Shown here piece by piece: positions 25,380-37,169 of a stretch of DNA of 64,000 nt. Where the stretch lies: the NCBI GenBank assembly GCA_008638415.1, contig VWVT01000014.1:62001-126000 (forward strand). Direction: 5' to 3'. Source of the DNA: Nocardiopsis sinuspersici. GTDB lineage: Bacteria > Actinomycetota > Actinomycetes > Streptosporangiales > Streptosporangiaceae. The position numbers and the translations under genes were made by a program. The stretch's first letter is position 1. Each line of letters opens with the position of its first letter. The notes beneath the pieces are model-generated. The model did not search any database and was not told the origin of the DNA. It saw only the letters and a list, made by a program, of their open reading frames with translations.

Positions 25380-26420
25380 ATGCCCGACTCCCCCGCTCCC
25401 GGCTCCCCCGTCGCCGACAGTGCAGGCCCCCCGGCCGCCGATCTCCCCGAACCGGCCTCCGCCGAGCGGCGCACCGGCTTCCACGCCCTGCGGAAGGGCG
25501 GTCTGAACTGGGAGTCCCTGCCGCTCAAGCTCTTCGGCAAGGGCAACGCCAGGTTCTGGAACCCCGCGGACATCGACCTGAGCCAGGACGCCGAGGACTG
25601 GAGCAGGCTGGGCGAGGGGGCCCGCGCGAGCATCCTGCGGCTGTGCGCGTTCTTCGTGGCGGGCGAGGAGGCGGTCACCGAGGACATCCAGCCCTTCATC
25701 CGGGCCATGGCCGCGGAGGGGCGGCTGGGCGACGAGATGTACCTGACCCAGTTCGCGTTCGAGGAGGCCAAGCACGTCCAGGCGTTCCGGCTGTGGCTGG
25801 ACGCGATCGGGGTCCACGAGGACCTGCACGAGTACGTCGACGCCAACCCGGGCTACCGCAAGCTGTTCTACGAGGAACTGCCCCTGTCGCTGGAGAGGCT
25901 GTCGGAGGACCCGGGCCCCCGCAACCAGGTGCGCGCCTCGGTGACCTACAACCACATCATCGAGGGGTCGCTGGCGCTGACCGGGTACTACGCGTGGAAC
26001 CACGTGTGCACGGTGCGGGACATCTTCCCGGGCATGCGGCAGATCGTGCGGCGGATCGGCGACGACGAGCGGCGCCACATGGCGTGGGGCACCTTCACGT
26101 GCCGGCGCCACGTCGCGGCCGACGACGCCAACTGGGACGTGGTGCGCGAGCGCCTGGACGAACTGCTGCCGCACGTGATGTCCACGGTCGAGCGGGGCGA
26201 GGAGTCGTCGAGGGTCCCCGAGACGCAGGGCTACGAACTGCCGCCCGGGGAGCTGATCCAGTACGCGGGCGACCGGGCTCTGCGGCGCCTGGGCGCGATC
26301 GAGTCCGCGCGCGGGGTGCCCGTGTCCCGGATCGACCTGGACGCCGCCCCCGAGGAACTGGAGGAGCGCTTCGGCGAGGAGGACCGGGAGGCCATGCGCA
26401 GGGCGGCCGCCGGGGCCTGA
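25380..26420 (+). CDS. R2-like ligand-binding oxidase (R2lox)
   Basis: 346 residues of the ferritin-like ribonucleotide-reductase-R2 superfamily, in the R2lox group typified by mycobacterial Rv0233, which assembles a Mn/Fe cofactor, binds a fatty-acid-like ligand and does not act in nucleotide reduction. Ligand motifs: GEEAVTED, FEEAKHVQAF, YNHIIEGS and DDERRHMAWG, giving Glu, Glu-His, Glu and Glu-His. The Val three residues after the first Glu and the Tyr five before the third match the Val-Tyr ether-crosslink pair of R2lox. The ATG at 25380 has AGGAGG 7 nt upstream. No large R1 subunit gene is nearby, which supports R2lox. Confidence 0.85.
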   Translation: MPDSPAPGSPVADSAGPPAADLPEPASAERRTGFHALRKGGLNWESLPLKLFGKGNARFWNPADIDLSQDAEDWSRLGEGARASILRLCAFFVAGEEAVTEDIQPFIRAMAAEGRLGDEMYLTQFAFEEAKHVQAFRLWLDAIGVHEDLHEYVDANPGYRKLFYEELPLSLERLSEDPGPRNQVRASVTYNHIIEGSLALTGYYAWNHVCTVRDIFPGMRQIVRRIGDDERRHMAWGTFTCRRHVAADDANWDVVRERLDELLPHVMSTVERGEESSRVPETQGYELPPGELIQYAGDRALRRLGAIESARGVPVSRIDLDAAPEELEERFGEEDREAMRRAAAGA

Positions 26421-26443
26421 CCGGTCCGCGCCCCCGGGATCCC

Positions 26444-27517
26444 TCAGAGGGCGCCGCGGGGCGCGGGCCCCTCCCCGTGCCACAGGTCGCGGCATCCGCG
26501 CTCGGCCTCCAGGGCGGTCCGGCCGAACGGCCCGGTCCTCCAGTCGCCGTCCTCCCGGTGGTTGGCGTAGAGCACCTCGCCGTCGCGGGAGAGCACGTAG
26601 AGCGAGTCCACCAGCCGGTGGGTCTCCAGGAACTCCACCGTGTTGGGCACCCCCAGGTAGAAACGGTCGTGCTGAAGTTCGGACGTCCACCTGCCGAAAC
26701 CCTGGTGGGCACGGGACCGCGCGTGGCGGTCGGCGAGGGAGAACCGGCTGTTGGAGGAGTGGGTGGCCACGAAGGCGACCTCGACCCGGTATCCGGCGTC
26801 GCGGAACCCCTCGACCCAGGACGCCGCCCAGTCGGCGCGTCCGAGGGGGTGGCTGCACACCACGTCCACGCGGCCCGCGCGCAGGTACTCCATGGCGAGG
26901 CCGTGCAGCCCGCGGACCTGCCGGGCCAGGGAGGAGGACGCGACGCGGTCGTCGGCGGTCATGGCCCACTCGTAGTCGGGCGACAGGCGCAGCAGGTCGT
27001 CGCCGTCGTAGCTGACGGTGCCCTCGGGCAGGACGGGCAGGAGGAGGCGCTGCAGGGTGGACTTGCCCGAGCCGGGCTGACCGCCGAGCAGCAGGATCCG
27101 GGGGCGTTCGCGGGCCGCGCCGGTGAGCCGGTCGCGGAGCGCGAGGTCGAACAGGGCGGCCAGTTCCGCCTCCGTCAGGGTCCTGCGCGGGTCCTCGGGA
27201 GTGGCTCCGTCGCGGACGCGTACCGGGTCCGCCCGCAGGTCGGCGAGGACCTCGGGCAGGACGCGGTTGACCCGGTCGACCTCGTCGGACGTGAGGAAGG
27301 GCAGCCGGGCCTCCTCCCCGAGGAGCTCGGCGGCGCGTTCCCCGAGTCCGGGCCGGGTGCCGGCGCGTCCCAGGCACGCGCCGACGGCCGCGCTGTACAG
27401 GTTGTGGGCCTGTTCGCGCGCCTCCCGCCGGGCCCTGCTCTGCGACGGGACGCCACCGCCGGAGCCGTCCGCCAGGAGCGGCCGGAGGGACTGCGCCTCC
27501 GTGTGTGGAACCGCCAT
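26444..27517 (-). CDS. Zeta-toxin-like P-loop kinase
   Basis: 357 residues. A helical N-terminal third precedes a P-loop kinase domain with Walker A LLLGGQPGSGKST near residue 145, a switch-like VSYDGDDLLRLSPDY (substrate-binding Asp) and VEVAFVATHSSNSRFSLADRH. These fit zeta toxins, which phosphorylate UDP-N-acetylglucosamine or related sugars. The C-terminal tail (DSLYVLSRDGEVLYANH) also occurs in chromosomal zeta-like proteins. I see no small epsilon-type antitoxin gene on either side: the neighbours are the convergent R2lox gene and a gene-free stretch. Confidence 0.7.
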   Translation of the reverse strand: MAVPHTEAQSLRPLLADGSGGGVPSQSRARREAREQAHNLYSAAVGACLGRAGTRPGLGERAAELLGEEARLPFLTSDEVDRVNRVLPEVLADLRADPVRVRDGATPEDPRRTLTEAELAALFDLALRDRLTGAARERPRILLLGGQPGSGKSTLQRLLLPVLPEGTVSYDGDDLLRLSPDYEWAMTADDRVASSSLARQVRGLHGLAMEYLRAGRVDVVCSHPLGRADWAASWVEGFRDAGYRVEVAFVATHSSNSRFSLADRHARSRAHQGFGRWTSELQHDRFYLGVPNTVEFLETHRLVDSLYVLSRDGEVLYANHREDGDWRTGPFGRTALEAERGCRDLWHGEGPAPRGAL

Positions 27518-27743
27518 GCTGTCCGCCTTCCAGGCTTCGGAGGCGGCCGCGGTCCCGGGCCGGGGAGGACCGGAGCCGCGAAGGACCGGAACCGGGAGGC
27601 CGGAGCCGAGGAGGACCGGAGCCGGTCGGTCGCCGCCACTGACACCGGGGATGCTAGTACGCCGATCCGCCGGAGGTGGGAGGTTCGGCGCCGGTGGCCG
27701 GAGGCGGACAGGAGGAGCGGGCCGGGAGGGGCGGGACGGAAGC
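27518..27743. other. Gene-free stretch with short direct repeats
   Basis: The gap upstream of the zeta-like gene. Imperfect copies of GGAGGACCGGAGCCG recur between about 27564 and 27630. No frame with a ribosome site and no antitoxin-like gene is visible. Confidence 0.5.
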
Positions 27744-27770
27744 GGGGTGGGACGCGAAGCGTCCCACCCC
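27744..27770 (-). terminator. Hairpin terminator of the GH6 cellulase gene
   Basis: Perfect 12-bp arms (GGGGTGGGACGC and complement) around the triloop GAA, about 36 nt past the cellulase stop on the minus strand. Confidence 0.75.
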
Positions 27771-27805
27771 GTCAGGCGTCGGGGGCCGTCAGACCACGGA
27801 GCGCG

Positions 27806-29242
<1,437 letters not shown>

Positions 29243-29327
29243 CTACCCCGTGGACTCCTCCGGCCACAGGGGGGTAACCGCTGCTTTTCCCGAAATCTGC
29301 ATCCGCCACATGACATAGGGTGATCAC

Positions 29328-29750
29328 ATGTCTCTCACCCCGTCCTCCCCTCCCGCCGTCATCGACGCCCTGGCCTGGGTCCACGTACACGAGGGGCGGC
29401 TGTTGTGCGTCCGCACCGAGGGGGTGGACCTGTTCTACCTTCCCGGCGGCAAGCGCGAACCGGGAGAGAGTGACGAGGCCGCTGTGGCCAGGGAGGCTCG
29501 TGAGGAGGTCAGCGTGATCCTGCGTCCGGGCACGTTCCGAAGGATCGCGGTGATCGACGAGGTCGCCCACGCTCAGGCCCCCGGCGCGCGGGTGCGGTTG
29601 TCGTGCCACACGGCCGAGCACGACGGCGAGATCGCGGTGGACAACGAGATCGCCGAACTGGCGTGGATCGGCTTCGCCGACCGGGAGCGCTGCGCCCCGG
29701 CCGTGCGCCGCCTCGTCGAACTGCTGCACGCCGAGGGCACCGTCCACTAG
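29328..29750 (+). CDS. Nudix hydrolase
   Basis: 140 residues of the Nudix fold, which hydrolyses nucleoside diphosphates linked to another moiety. The Nudix box runs from GGKREPGES to AREAREEVSV near residue 45; the usual Gly after the EE pair is Ser here. Earlier, ALAWVHVHEGRLLCVR gives the first strand. The ATG at 29328 has TAGGGT ending 6 nt upstream, predicting a leaderless mRNA. Substrate unknown. A long inverted repeat follows 28 nt past the stop. Confidence 0.85.
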   Translation: MSLTPSSPPAVIDALAWVHVHEGRLLCVRTEGVDLFYLPGGKREPGESDEAAVAREAREEVSVILRPGTFRRIAVIDEVAHAQAPGARVRLSCHTAEHDGEIAVDNEIAELAWIGFADRERCAPAVRRLVELLHAEGTVH

Positions 29751-29778
29751 TGGGCTGACCGGGTGTGCCCAACCGCGA

Positions 29779-29835
29779 TGATCTTGCTCCCAGTGGCACT
29801 GTCGGCACTCCACGGTGACGCTGGGAGCAAGATCA
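29779..29835. terminator. Inverted repeat after the Nudix gene
   Basis: Exact 15-bp arms (TGATCTTGCTCCCAG and complement) enclose 27 nt. It is probably a terminator. The outer TGATCTTG/CAAGATCA is shared with the long palindrome at 63735-63796, also just past a plus-strand gene, so both may belong to one element type. Confidence 0.6.
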
Positions 29836-29899
29836 GGGCGGAGGGAACCTCCTGTTCCAAACCCACGGCGTTCTCGGCCGGTCCACCGGCCGGTGCCGG

Positions 29900-30473
29900 G
29901 GCTCCGCTTCGCGCGGGCCTCTCCACGTCGGCCTCTCCACGCGGGCTCCTCCGCGCGGGCCTCTGCGCACGAGCCTCCCCACGCCGGGGCGTCCGCACGG
30001 GCCTCTCCACGCGGGCCTCTGCGCGCGGGGGTGTCCGCGCGGGCCTCCCCACGCCGGGGTGTCCGAGGACCGCGGTCCGCCGCCCTCGCCGCCCTCAATG
30101 CCTCGCCGCCTTCGCGGCCTTGCGCGAAGTCCTCTGCCCGGAGACCGCGGCGGAGGTTGTCCACAGGGGCGGAGGCGGGGCCTGGCGGAGGGGCGCTGGG
30201 CCGGTCACACTGGAGCCGGGGGTGCGTGAGACGCCCGTGAGCGGCGAAGACGCCCCCGAATCCGAGTCTGGGCCACCCGCCCCGCACCGCGCCAGTGGCG
30301 CTTCCCGCCTGTGGACACCACTCCGGCCCACCGGCGGTTCCGTCCACGGACGGTTTCGGAGCGGTCCACGGGCGCTTCCGGCCCACCGGCGCCCCCGGAA
30401 CGTCCCACGGGCGCTTCCGGCCCACGGGCGCTTCCGGCCCACGGACGGTCCACGGGCGGCCGGCGGAAAATGA
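29900..30473. repeat. Gene-free region built of two degenerate tandem repeats
   Basis: From about 29908 to 30060, variants of a 15-mer like GCGCGGGCCTCTCCAC follow one another. From about 30310 to 30470 a second unit like CGGCCCACGGGCGCTTC is repeated. Open frames here on both strands give low-complexity Arg/Gly/Ala protein without ribosome sites, so I read the region as non-coding. It separates the Nudix gene from the ABC exporter. Confidence 0.6.
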
Positions 30474-30512
30474 GTGGCCCCTCCGCGTCGCCCTGGTTAC
30501 AGTCCGGATACT

Positions 30513-32255
30513 GTGCGCACACTTCCCCAGCCCATCGGCGTTCCCGAACGCCGCTCGGCCGACCGGTTCCTGTGGTGGCTCGCCCTGAGTGAGCGGCGCT
30601 CCCTGCTGTGGTCGGGAGCGGCCACGGGCGCCTTCATGGTCTGCGGAGTACTCATCTCCGCCGCGCTCGGCGCCGCACTCGACTCCGGGCTCGTACGAGG
30701 GGACATGGGCGCCCTCCTCACCTGGTCCGGCGTCCTCAGCGCGCTCGTCGTGGCCGCCGTCGCGCTGGTCCCCGTCTCCCACCGCGCCGACTGCTTCAAC
30801 TGGTACGCCTCCGCCTACCGGACCATCCAGGCGGTCACGGAGCACTCCGTGCGCATGGGGCCCACGCTCACCCGGAGGCTGCCCTCGGGCGAGGTGGTGG
30901 CGGTGGGCACCGAGGACATCGACCGGATCGGCGACTTCTACGAGGCGGCGGGACAGATCCTGTCCTCCCTCGTGGCGGTGGCCGCGGTCAGCGCGCTGAT
31001 GCTCACCTCGCACGCCACGTTCGGCCTGGTCGTCCTGGTGGCGGTGCCGCTCATCATGACGGGGATGGTCCCCCTGCTACGCCTGTTCTCCCGCCGGCAG
31101 GAGCACCAGCGCGACCGCCAGGCCGAGCTCACCACCCTGGCCACCGACCTGGTGGCGGGCCTGCGCGTGCTGCGGGGCGTGGGCGGCGAGCGCACCGTGG
31201 ACCACCGCTACCGGACCGCCTCGCAAAGGGTCCGTGCCGCCGCCATGCGCGTGGGCTGGGCGGACGCCGCGCTGAACGCCGTGCGCGAGCTCCTCCCGGG
31301 CCTGCTGCTGGTCGGGATCGTCTGGTACGGCGCGCGCCTGGCCCTGGCCGGGGAGATCACCGTCGGCCAGCTCGTCGCCTTCTACGGCTACACCGGCACG
31401 CTGTCCGCGGCGGTGCGCCACCTGATACACGCCCTGTCCCTGCTCGTCTCCGCACGTGTGGCCGCGGGGCGCGTGGTGCGCGTGCTGGGCCTGGAGCACG
31501 ACCACCCCGACCCCGAGCACCCGGCGCGGGAGCCCGCCGCCCCCTGCGACCTGCACGACCCCGGCAGCGGCGTGACCATCGGCGCGCACGGCACCACCGG
31601 TGTGGTCTGCGCCGACCCGGCCGACGCCACCGCCATCGCCGAGCGCCTGGGGCGCTACCGGGACGAGGAGGGCGCGGACGCGGTACTCGTGGACACCTCC
31701 ACGGGCCGTGCCGTGCGCCTGCGCGACCTGCCCCGTGCACGGGTGCGCCGCCGCGTCCTCCTCGCCTCCAACGACGCGCACCTGTTCTCCGGCACGCTGC
31801 GCGACGAACTGTCACCAGGCCCGGGCGTCTCCGACGAACGCCTCGCCGAGGTCGTGCGCGCCGCCCACGCCGACGACGTGGTGCGCCAGTCCGCCGCCGG
31901 GCTGGACGCGCTGCTCACCGAGCGCGGACGCGAGTACTCCGGCGGCCAGCAGCAGCGGCTCCGCCTGGCCCGCGCCCTGGCGCTGGACCCGGAGGTCCTG
32001 CTGCTCGTGGAGCCCGCCTCGGCCGTGGACGCCCACTCCGAGGCCGCCATCGCCGCACAGCTGCCCGTGGAACGCGCGGGCCGCGCGACCGGCCTGGTCA
32101 CCACCAGTCCCCTGCTGCTCGACCACACCGACCGCGTGCAGTTCGTCGAGGAGGGCCGCCTCGTGGCCGAGGGGGCCCACCGGGAACTCCTCGCCGCGTC
32201 CCCCCGCTACGCCGCCACCGTCCTGCGCGCCGTCCCCACGGAGGGGAAGACATGA
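30513..32255 (+). CDS. ABC exporter half-transporter with degenerate ATP site (subunit 1)
   Basis: 580 residues: six membrane helices, then a nucleotide-binding domain. That domain has an intact signature (YSGGQQQRLRLARAL) but has lost the rest. The Walker A position reads IGAHGTTGVVC with no Lys, Walker B reads LLLVEPASAVD where DEP is expected, and the H-loop His is missing (TTSPLLLDH). It cannot bind ATP normally by itself. The next gene overlaps by 4 nt (ATGA) and encodes the partner. Start GTG 30513. It is an exporter-type (MdlB-like) protein; the substrate is unknown. Confidence 0.85.
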   Translation: MRTLPQPIGVPERRSADRFLWWLALSERRSLLWSGAATGAFMVCGVLISAALGAALDSGLVRGDMGALLTWSGVLSALVVAAVALVPVSHRADCFNWYASAYRTIQAVTEHSVRMGPTLTRRLPSGEVVAVGTEDIDRIGDFYEAAGQILSSLVAVAAVSALMLTSHATFGLVVLVAVPLIMTGMVPLLRLFSRRQEHQRDRQAELTTLATDLVAGLRVLRGVGGERTVDHRYRTASQRVRAAAMRVGWADAALNAVRELLPGLLLVGIVWYGARLALAGEITVGQLVAFYGYTGTLSAAVRHLIHALSLLVSARVAAGRVVRVLGLEHDHPDPEHPAREPAAPCDLHDPGSGVTIGAHGTTGVVCADPADATAIAERLGRYRDEEGADAVLVDTSTGRAVRLRDLPRARVRRRVLLASNDAHLFSGTLRDELSPGPGVSDERLAEVVRAAHADDVVRQSAAGLDALLTERGREYSGGQQQRLRLARALALDPEVLLLVEPASAVDAHSEAAIAAQLPVERAGRATGLVTTSPLLLDHTDRVQFVEEGRLVAEGAHRELLAASPRYAATVLRAVPTEGKT

Positions 32256-34072
32256 CCCAGACCGCCGACCGCGCCGAGCCCGCCGGTACGGCCGGAGCAC
32301 CGCGGGAGTACCACACGACCGGGCTGCCGGTCGCGTCCGTGCCCACCGCGTGGGCCCGGCTGCGCCGCGCCGGGCGGGAGCACGGTACCCAGTTCTCCGT
32401 CGTCGTGGCCCTGTACGGCCTGGCCGCGCTCATGGCGCTGGCCTCTCCCTGGGTCCTCGGCATGATCATCGACACCGTGCGGGCGGAAGGGGCCTCCTCG
32501 CGCATCGACGTGCTCGCCGCGCTGATCGTCGTGTCGCTGGTGCTGCACGCCGGGTTCACCCTGGCGTCCGTGGCGGCCTCGATCCGCTTCGGCGAGACCG
32601 TGCTGGCGGAGCTGCGCGAGGAGTTCGTACGCGCGGTGCTCCGGCTGCCGCTGGGGGTGGTGGAGCGCGCGGGCACGGGTGACCTGGTGGCGCGCACCGG
32701 CCGCGACATCGGCCACCTGAGCCACACCGTGCGCTTCTCGGTGCCGGTGATGGCGGTCAGCGCGGTGACCCTGGTGATCGTCGTCGCGGCGATAGCCGTC
32801 CTGCATCCGGCCCTGCTCCTGGCATGGGCGCCGTCCCTGGTGGTGCTGTGGGTGTCCACTCGCTGGTACGCCCGCAGGGCGCCGAACGGGTACGTGCGCG
32901 AGCTGGCCACCTACTCGGAGCTGACCCAGGGCGTGACCGACACCGTGGAGGGCGCGCACACGATCGAGGCGCTGGGCCGGCAGGCCCGCCAGATCGCGCT
33001 CAACGAGCGGCGGGTGGGACGCGCCTACGCGGCGGAGCGGTACACGCTGTGGCTGCGGTGCGTCTGGTACCCGCCGTTGGAGGTCGGGTACATGTTCCCG
33101 ATCGCCCTGACCTTCCTGGTGGCGGGCCTGCTGTACGTGGACGGATCGCTGAGCCTGGGGGAGGTCGCCACGGCGGTCTTCCTCAGCAGGCAGATGGGGC
33201 GCCCGGTGGACCAGCTGCTGGACCAGGTGGACAGCCTGATGATGGGGTTCACGAGTCTGCGCAGGCTGCTGGGCGTGGAGCTCGCCGAGGAGCCCTCCGA
33301 GTCGGACGCGCCCTCCAGCGGGAGGCCGGGCGAGGTCCGGTTGGAGGACGTGCGGTTCGCCTACACCGACGTGGAGGTGCTGCACGGGGTCGACCTCTTC
33401 CTGCGGCCCGGGGAGCGCCTGGCCGTGGTGGGACCGAGCGGCGCGGGCAAGTCGACCCTGGGCAAGCTGGTCGCCGGTGTGCACCCGCCGACCTCGGGGA
33501 GCGTGCGCGTGAGCGGGGTGTCCATGTCGGGGCTGGCTCCCGAGGCGCGGCGCGGACGGGCGATCATGCTGAGCCAGGAGAGCCACATGTTCCGGGGGAC
33601 GGTCGTCGAGAACCTGGCGCTGGCGCTGGACCTGCCCGAGGGAGCCGCGGAGGTGGACCGGGAGCACCTGTGGGAGGCGCTGGCCGCCGTGGACGCAGAC
33701 GACTGGGTGCGCTCGCTGCCCGACGGGCTGGACACCCGGGTGGGTTCGGGCAACGCCGCGCTGGACCCGGCCCGCGTGCAGCAGCTCGCCCTGGCCCGCG
33801 TGGTGCTGGCCGATCCCGACGTGCTGGTGCTGGACGAGGCCACGTCGCTGATGGACCCGCGCTCGGCCCGCCACCTGGAGCGCTCGCTCGCGGGGGTGCT
33901 GTCGGGCCGCACGGTGGTGGCCATCGCGCACCGGCTGCACACCGCGCACGACGCCGACCGGATCGCGGTGGTGGAGGACGGCAGGATCAGCGAGCTGGGC
34001 GGCCACGACGAGCTGATCGCACGCGGAGGCTCCTACGCCGCCCTGTGGCACGCCTGGCACGGTCAGGGCTGA
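32252..34072 (+). CDS. ABC exporter half-transporter with lost signature motif (subunit 2)
   Basis: 606 residues: six membrane helices, then a nucleotide-binding domain with intact Walker A (GPSGAGKST), Q-loop (LSQESHMFRG), Walker B (VLVLDEATSLMD) and H-loop (AIAHRLH). The LSGGQ signature, however, is replaced by ALDPARVQQLALAR. It pairs with subunit 1, which has the reverse defects, so the dimer keeps exactly one complete ATP site. Start ATG 32252 overlaps the previous stop, so translation is coupled. Substrate unknown. Confidence 0.88.
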   Translation: MTQTADRAEPAGTAGAPREYHTTGLPVASVPTAWARLRRAGREHGTQFSVVVALYGLAALMALASPWVLGMIIDTVRAEGASSRIDVLAALIVVSLVLHAGFTLASVAASIRFGETVLAELREEFVRAVLRLPLGVVERAGTGDLVARTGRDIGHLSHTVRFSVPVMAVSAVTLVIVVAAIAVLHPALLLAWAPSLVVLWVSTRWYARRAPNGYVRELATYSELTQGVTDTVEGAHTIEALGRQARQIALNERRVGRAYAAERYTLWLRCVWYPPLEVGYMFPIALTFLVAGLLYVDGSLSLGEVATAVFLSRQMGRPVDQLLDQVDSLMMGFTSLRRLLGVELAEEPSESDAPSSGRPGEVRLEDVRFAYTDVEVLHGVDLFLRPGERLAVVGPSGAGKSTLGKLVAGVHPPTSGSVRVSGVSMSGLAPEARRGRAIMLSQESHMFRGTVVENLALALDLPEGAAEVDREHLWEALAAVDADDWVRSLPDGLDTRVGSGNAALDPARVQQLALARVVLADPDVLVLDEATSLMDPRSARHLERSLAGVLSGRTVVAIAHRLHTAHDADRIAVVEDGRISELGGHDELIARGGSYAALWHAWHGQG

Positions 34073-34296
34073 CGCGGCCGGGTCCCCGTCGACGGCCTCA
34101 GGCCGGCCACCGGCCGGGGCCGGAAGAGCCGGACGTGTCGGGCTCGACGCCGAAGGGCTCCGGCAGCCGGATCCCCGCACCTTCGGACAGGACGCCGACG
34201 CTCCGTGCACCCGTCCGCGCGACACTCCGCGGAACAGCCTCGGCCTTCCGCGAAGGACAGCGCCGTCCTTGCCCGCTTCGCCTGGAAACAGCGAAA

Positions 34297-34322
34297 CCGG
34301 GCGGCCCCGAGGGGCCGCCCGG
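34297..34322 (-). terminator. Hairpin terminator of groEL
   Basis: Perfect 12-bp arms (CCGGGCGGCCCC and complement) with a 2-nt gap, followed on the minus strand by TTTCG. It lies about 70 nt past the groEL stop. Confidence 0.7.
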
Positions 34323-34394
34323 TCGTCGCGGGCGAGGTCGCGTATCCGGACCTCAGACGCCTGCGGGTCCGAGGACCCGAGGTATCGGGACCTG

Positions 34395-36152
<1,758 letters not shown>

Positions 36153-36179
36153 TTAGCACTCAGTGAAGGCGAGTGCTAA
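36153..36179 (-). promoter_or_regulatory. CIRCE element (HrcA operator), perfect
   Basis: TTAGCACTC-N9-GAGTGCTAA exactly, the heat-shock operator bound by HrcA, lying downstream of the groEL promoter. Confidence 0.97.
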
Positions 36180-36188
36180 CCAGATCCA

Positions 36189-36218
36189 TTTTTAGCACTC
36201 GGCCCCCGAGAGTGCAAA
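36189..36218 (-). promoter_or_regulatory. groEL promoter overlapping a second, imperfect CIRCE
   Basis: On the minus strand TTGCAC (36217-36212) and TAAAAA (36194-36189) are 17 bp apart, a good housekeeping-sigma promoter. The same bases form a second CIRCE, TTAGCACTC-N9-GAGTGCAAA (36192-36218), with one base different from the perfect arm. HrcA bound here would cover both promoter boxes. Confidence 0.85.
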
Positions 36219-36362
36219 CGATGTGGTCACGATTTCACTCCGGCCCATCCCAGTATCTACCTGCACAAACACCACATAACACCCAGGTTTTCCGCGCTCA
36301 GCGGACAGCGGAGGGAAGCCCGGACCGGAGCCGGCGCCCCGGGCCGGGGCCGGGGCACCGGG

Positions 36363-37169
36363 TCAGGAGCTGAGGCGGCGCATCGCCCGCGAGCCCACGG
36401 CCAGCGCCGCGACGGTCAGCACGACCGCCACCGCCCAGCCGATCCCGACCGAGGCGCCCCACTCACCGGCGAACAGCGCCCGCTCGGCGTCCACCACGTA
36501 CGCCACCGGGTTGGCGCGCGAGAGCGCGTACAGCCACGACGGCGCCAACTCCATCGGCAACAGCACACCGGACAGCAGCATCAGCGGCATGATCACCGTC
36601 TGCAGGACCGGAGCGAACACGTACGTCTGCTTCACCGCCATGGCCGTCAGGTACGACAGCGTGGCCAGGCCGGTCCCCAGGACCGCGAGCAGGAGCAGCC
36701 CCACGACCGCGCCCGCCACCGAGACGCGGAGCCCGAACGGGACCACCAGCACGATGACGAGCACCATCTGGACCAGCATGGTCGCCACGTCGCGCAGCAC
36801 CCGGCCGAGCAGCAGCGACACCCGGCTCACCGGGGCGGCCAGCAGCCGCTCGTGCGCTCCGGAGGCCATCTCCGGCAGCAGCCCGAAGCCGGAGAACCCG
36901 GCCGTGAACAGGGCCAGCATGACCAGCAGGCCGGGGACGAACCACTGCCACGGGTTCTCGCCCTCGGCTCCGGCCAGCCCCGTCAGCAGGGGTGCGAACA
37001 GCACCAGGTACAGCACCGGCTGCAACATGCCGAAGGCCAGCATCACCGGCCGGTGCAGGACCGGCCTCATCTGGCGGGAGAAGACGGTCGCGGTGTCACG
37101 CAGGAGGCTCGGCCGCCACGCCCGCTCCGTCGTCTCCACGGACCCTCCGGTCCCCTCGTGGGCGCTCAT
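36363..37169 (-). CDS. ABC-2 type permease, DrrB-like
   Basis: 268 residues with six hydrophobic segments, the membrane half of an ABC-2 exporter. It contains the family features HRPVMLAFGMLQPVLYLVLF (first helix), PEMASGAHERLLAAPVSR (cytosolic loop) and RANPVAYVVDAERALF near the C-terminus. The ATG at 37169 overlaps the stop of the ATPase gene by 4 nt, so the two are translationally coupled. Together they resemble the daunorubicin exporter DrrAB; substrate unknown. The PadR gene upstream is the likely controller. Confidence 0.88.
   Translation of the reverse strand: MSAHEGTGGSVETTERAWRPSLLRDTATVFSRQMRPVLHRPVMLAFGMLQPVLYLVLFAPLLTGLAGAEGENPWQWFVPGLLVMLALFTAGFSGFGLLPEMASGAHERLLAAPVSRVSLLLGRVLRDVATMLVQMVLVIVLVVPFGLRVSVAGAVVGLLLLAVLGTGLATLSYLTAMAVKQTYVFAPVLQTVIMPLMLLSGVLLPMELAPSWLYALSRANPVAYVVDAERALFAGEWGASVGIGWAVAVVLTVAALAVGSRAMRRLSS

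Noticed and set aside
26444-26500. Possible toxin-antitoxin module with R2lox as partner of the zeta-like gene
   Set aside because: The genes are convergent, and R2lox is a well-formed metalloenzyme with no link to antitoxins.
29908-30060. Regularly spaced short repeats as a possible CRISPR array
   Set aside because: Units are about 15 bp, degenerate and contiguous with no unique spacers, and no cas gene is present.
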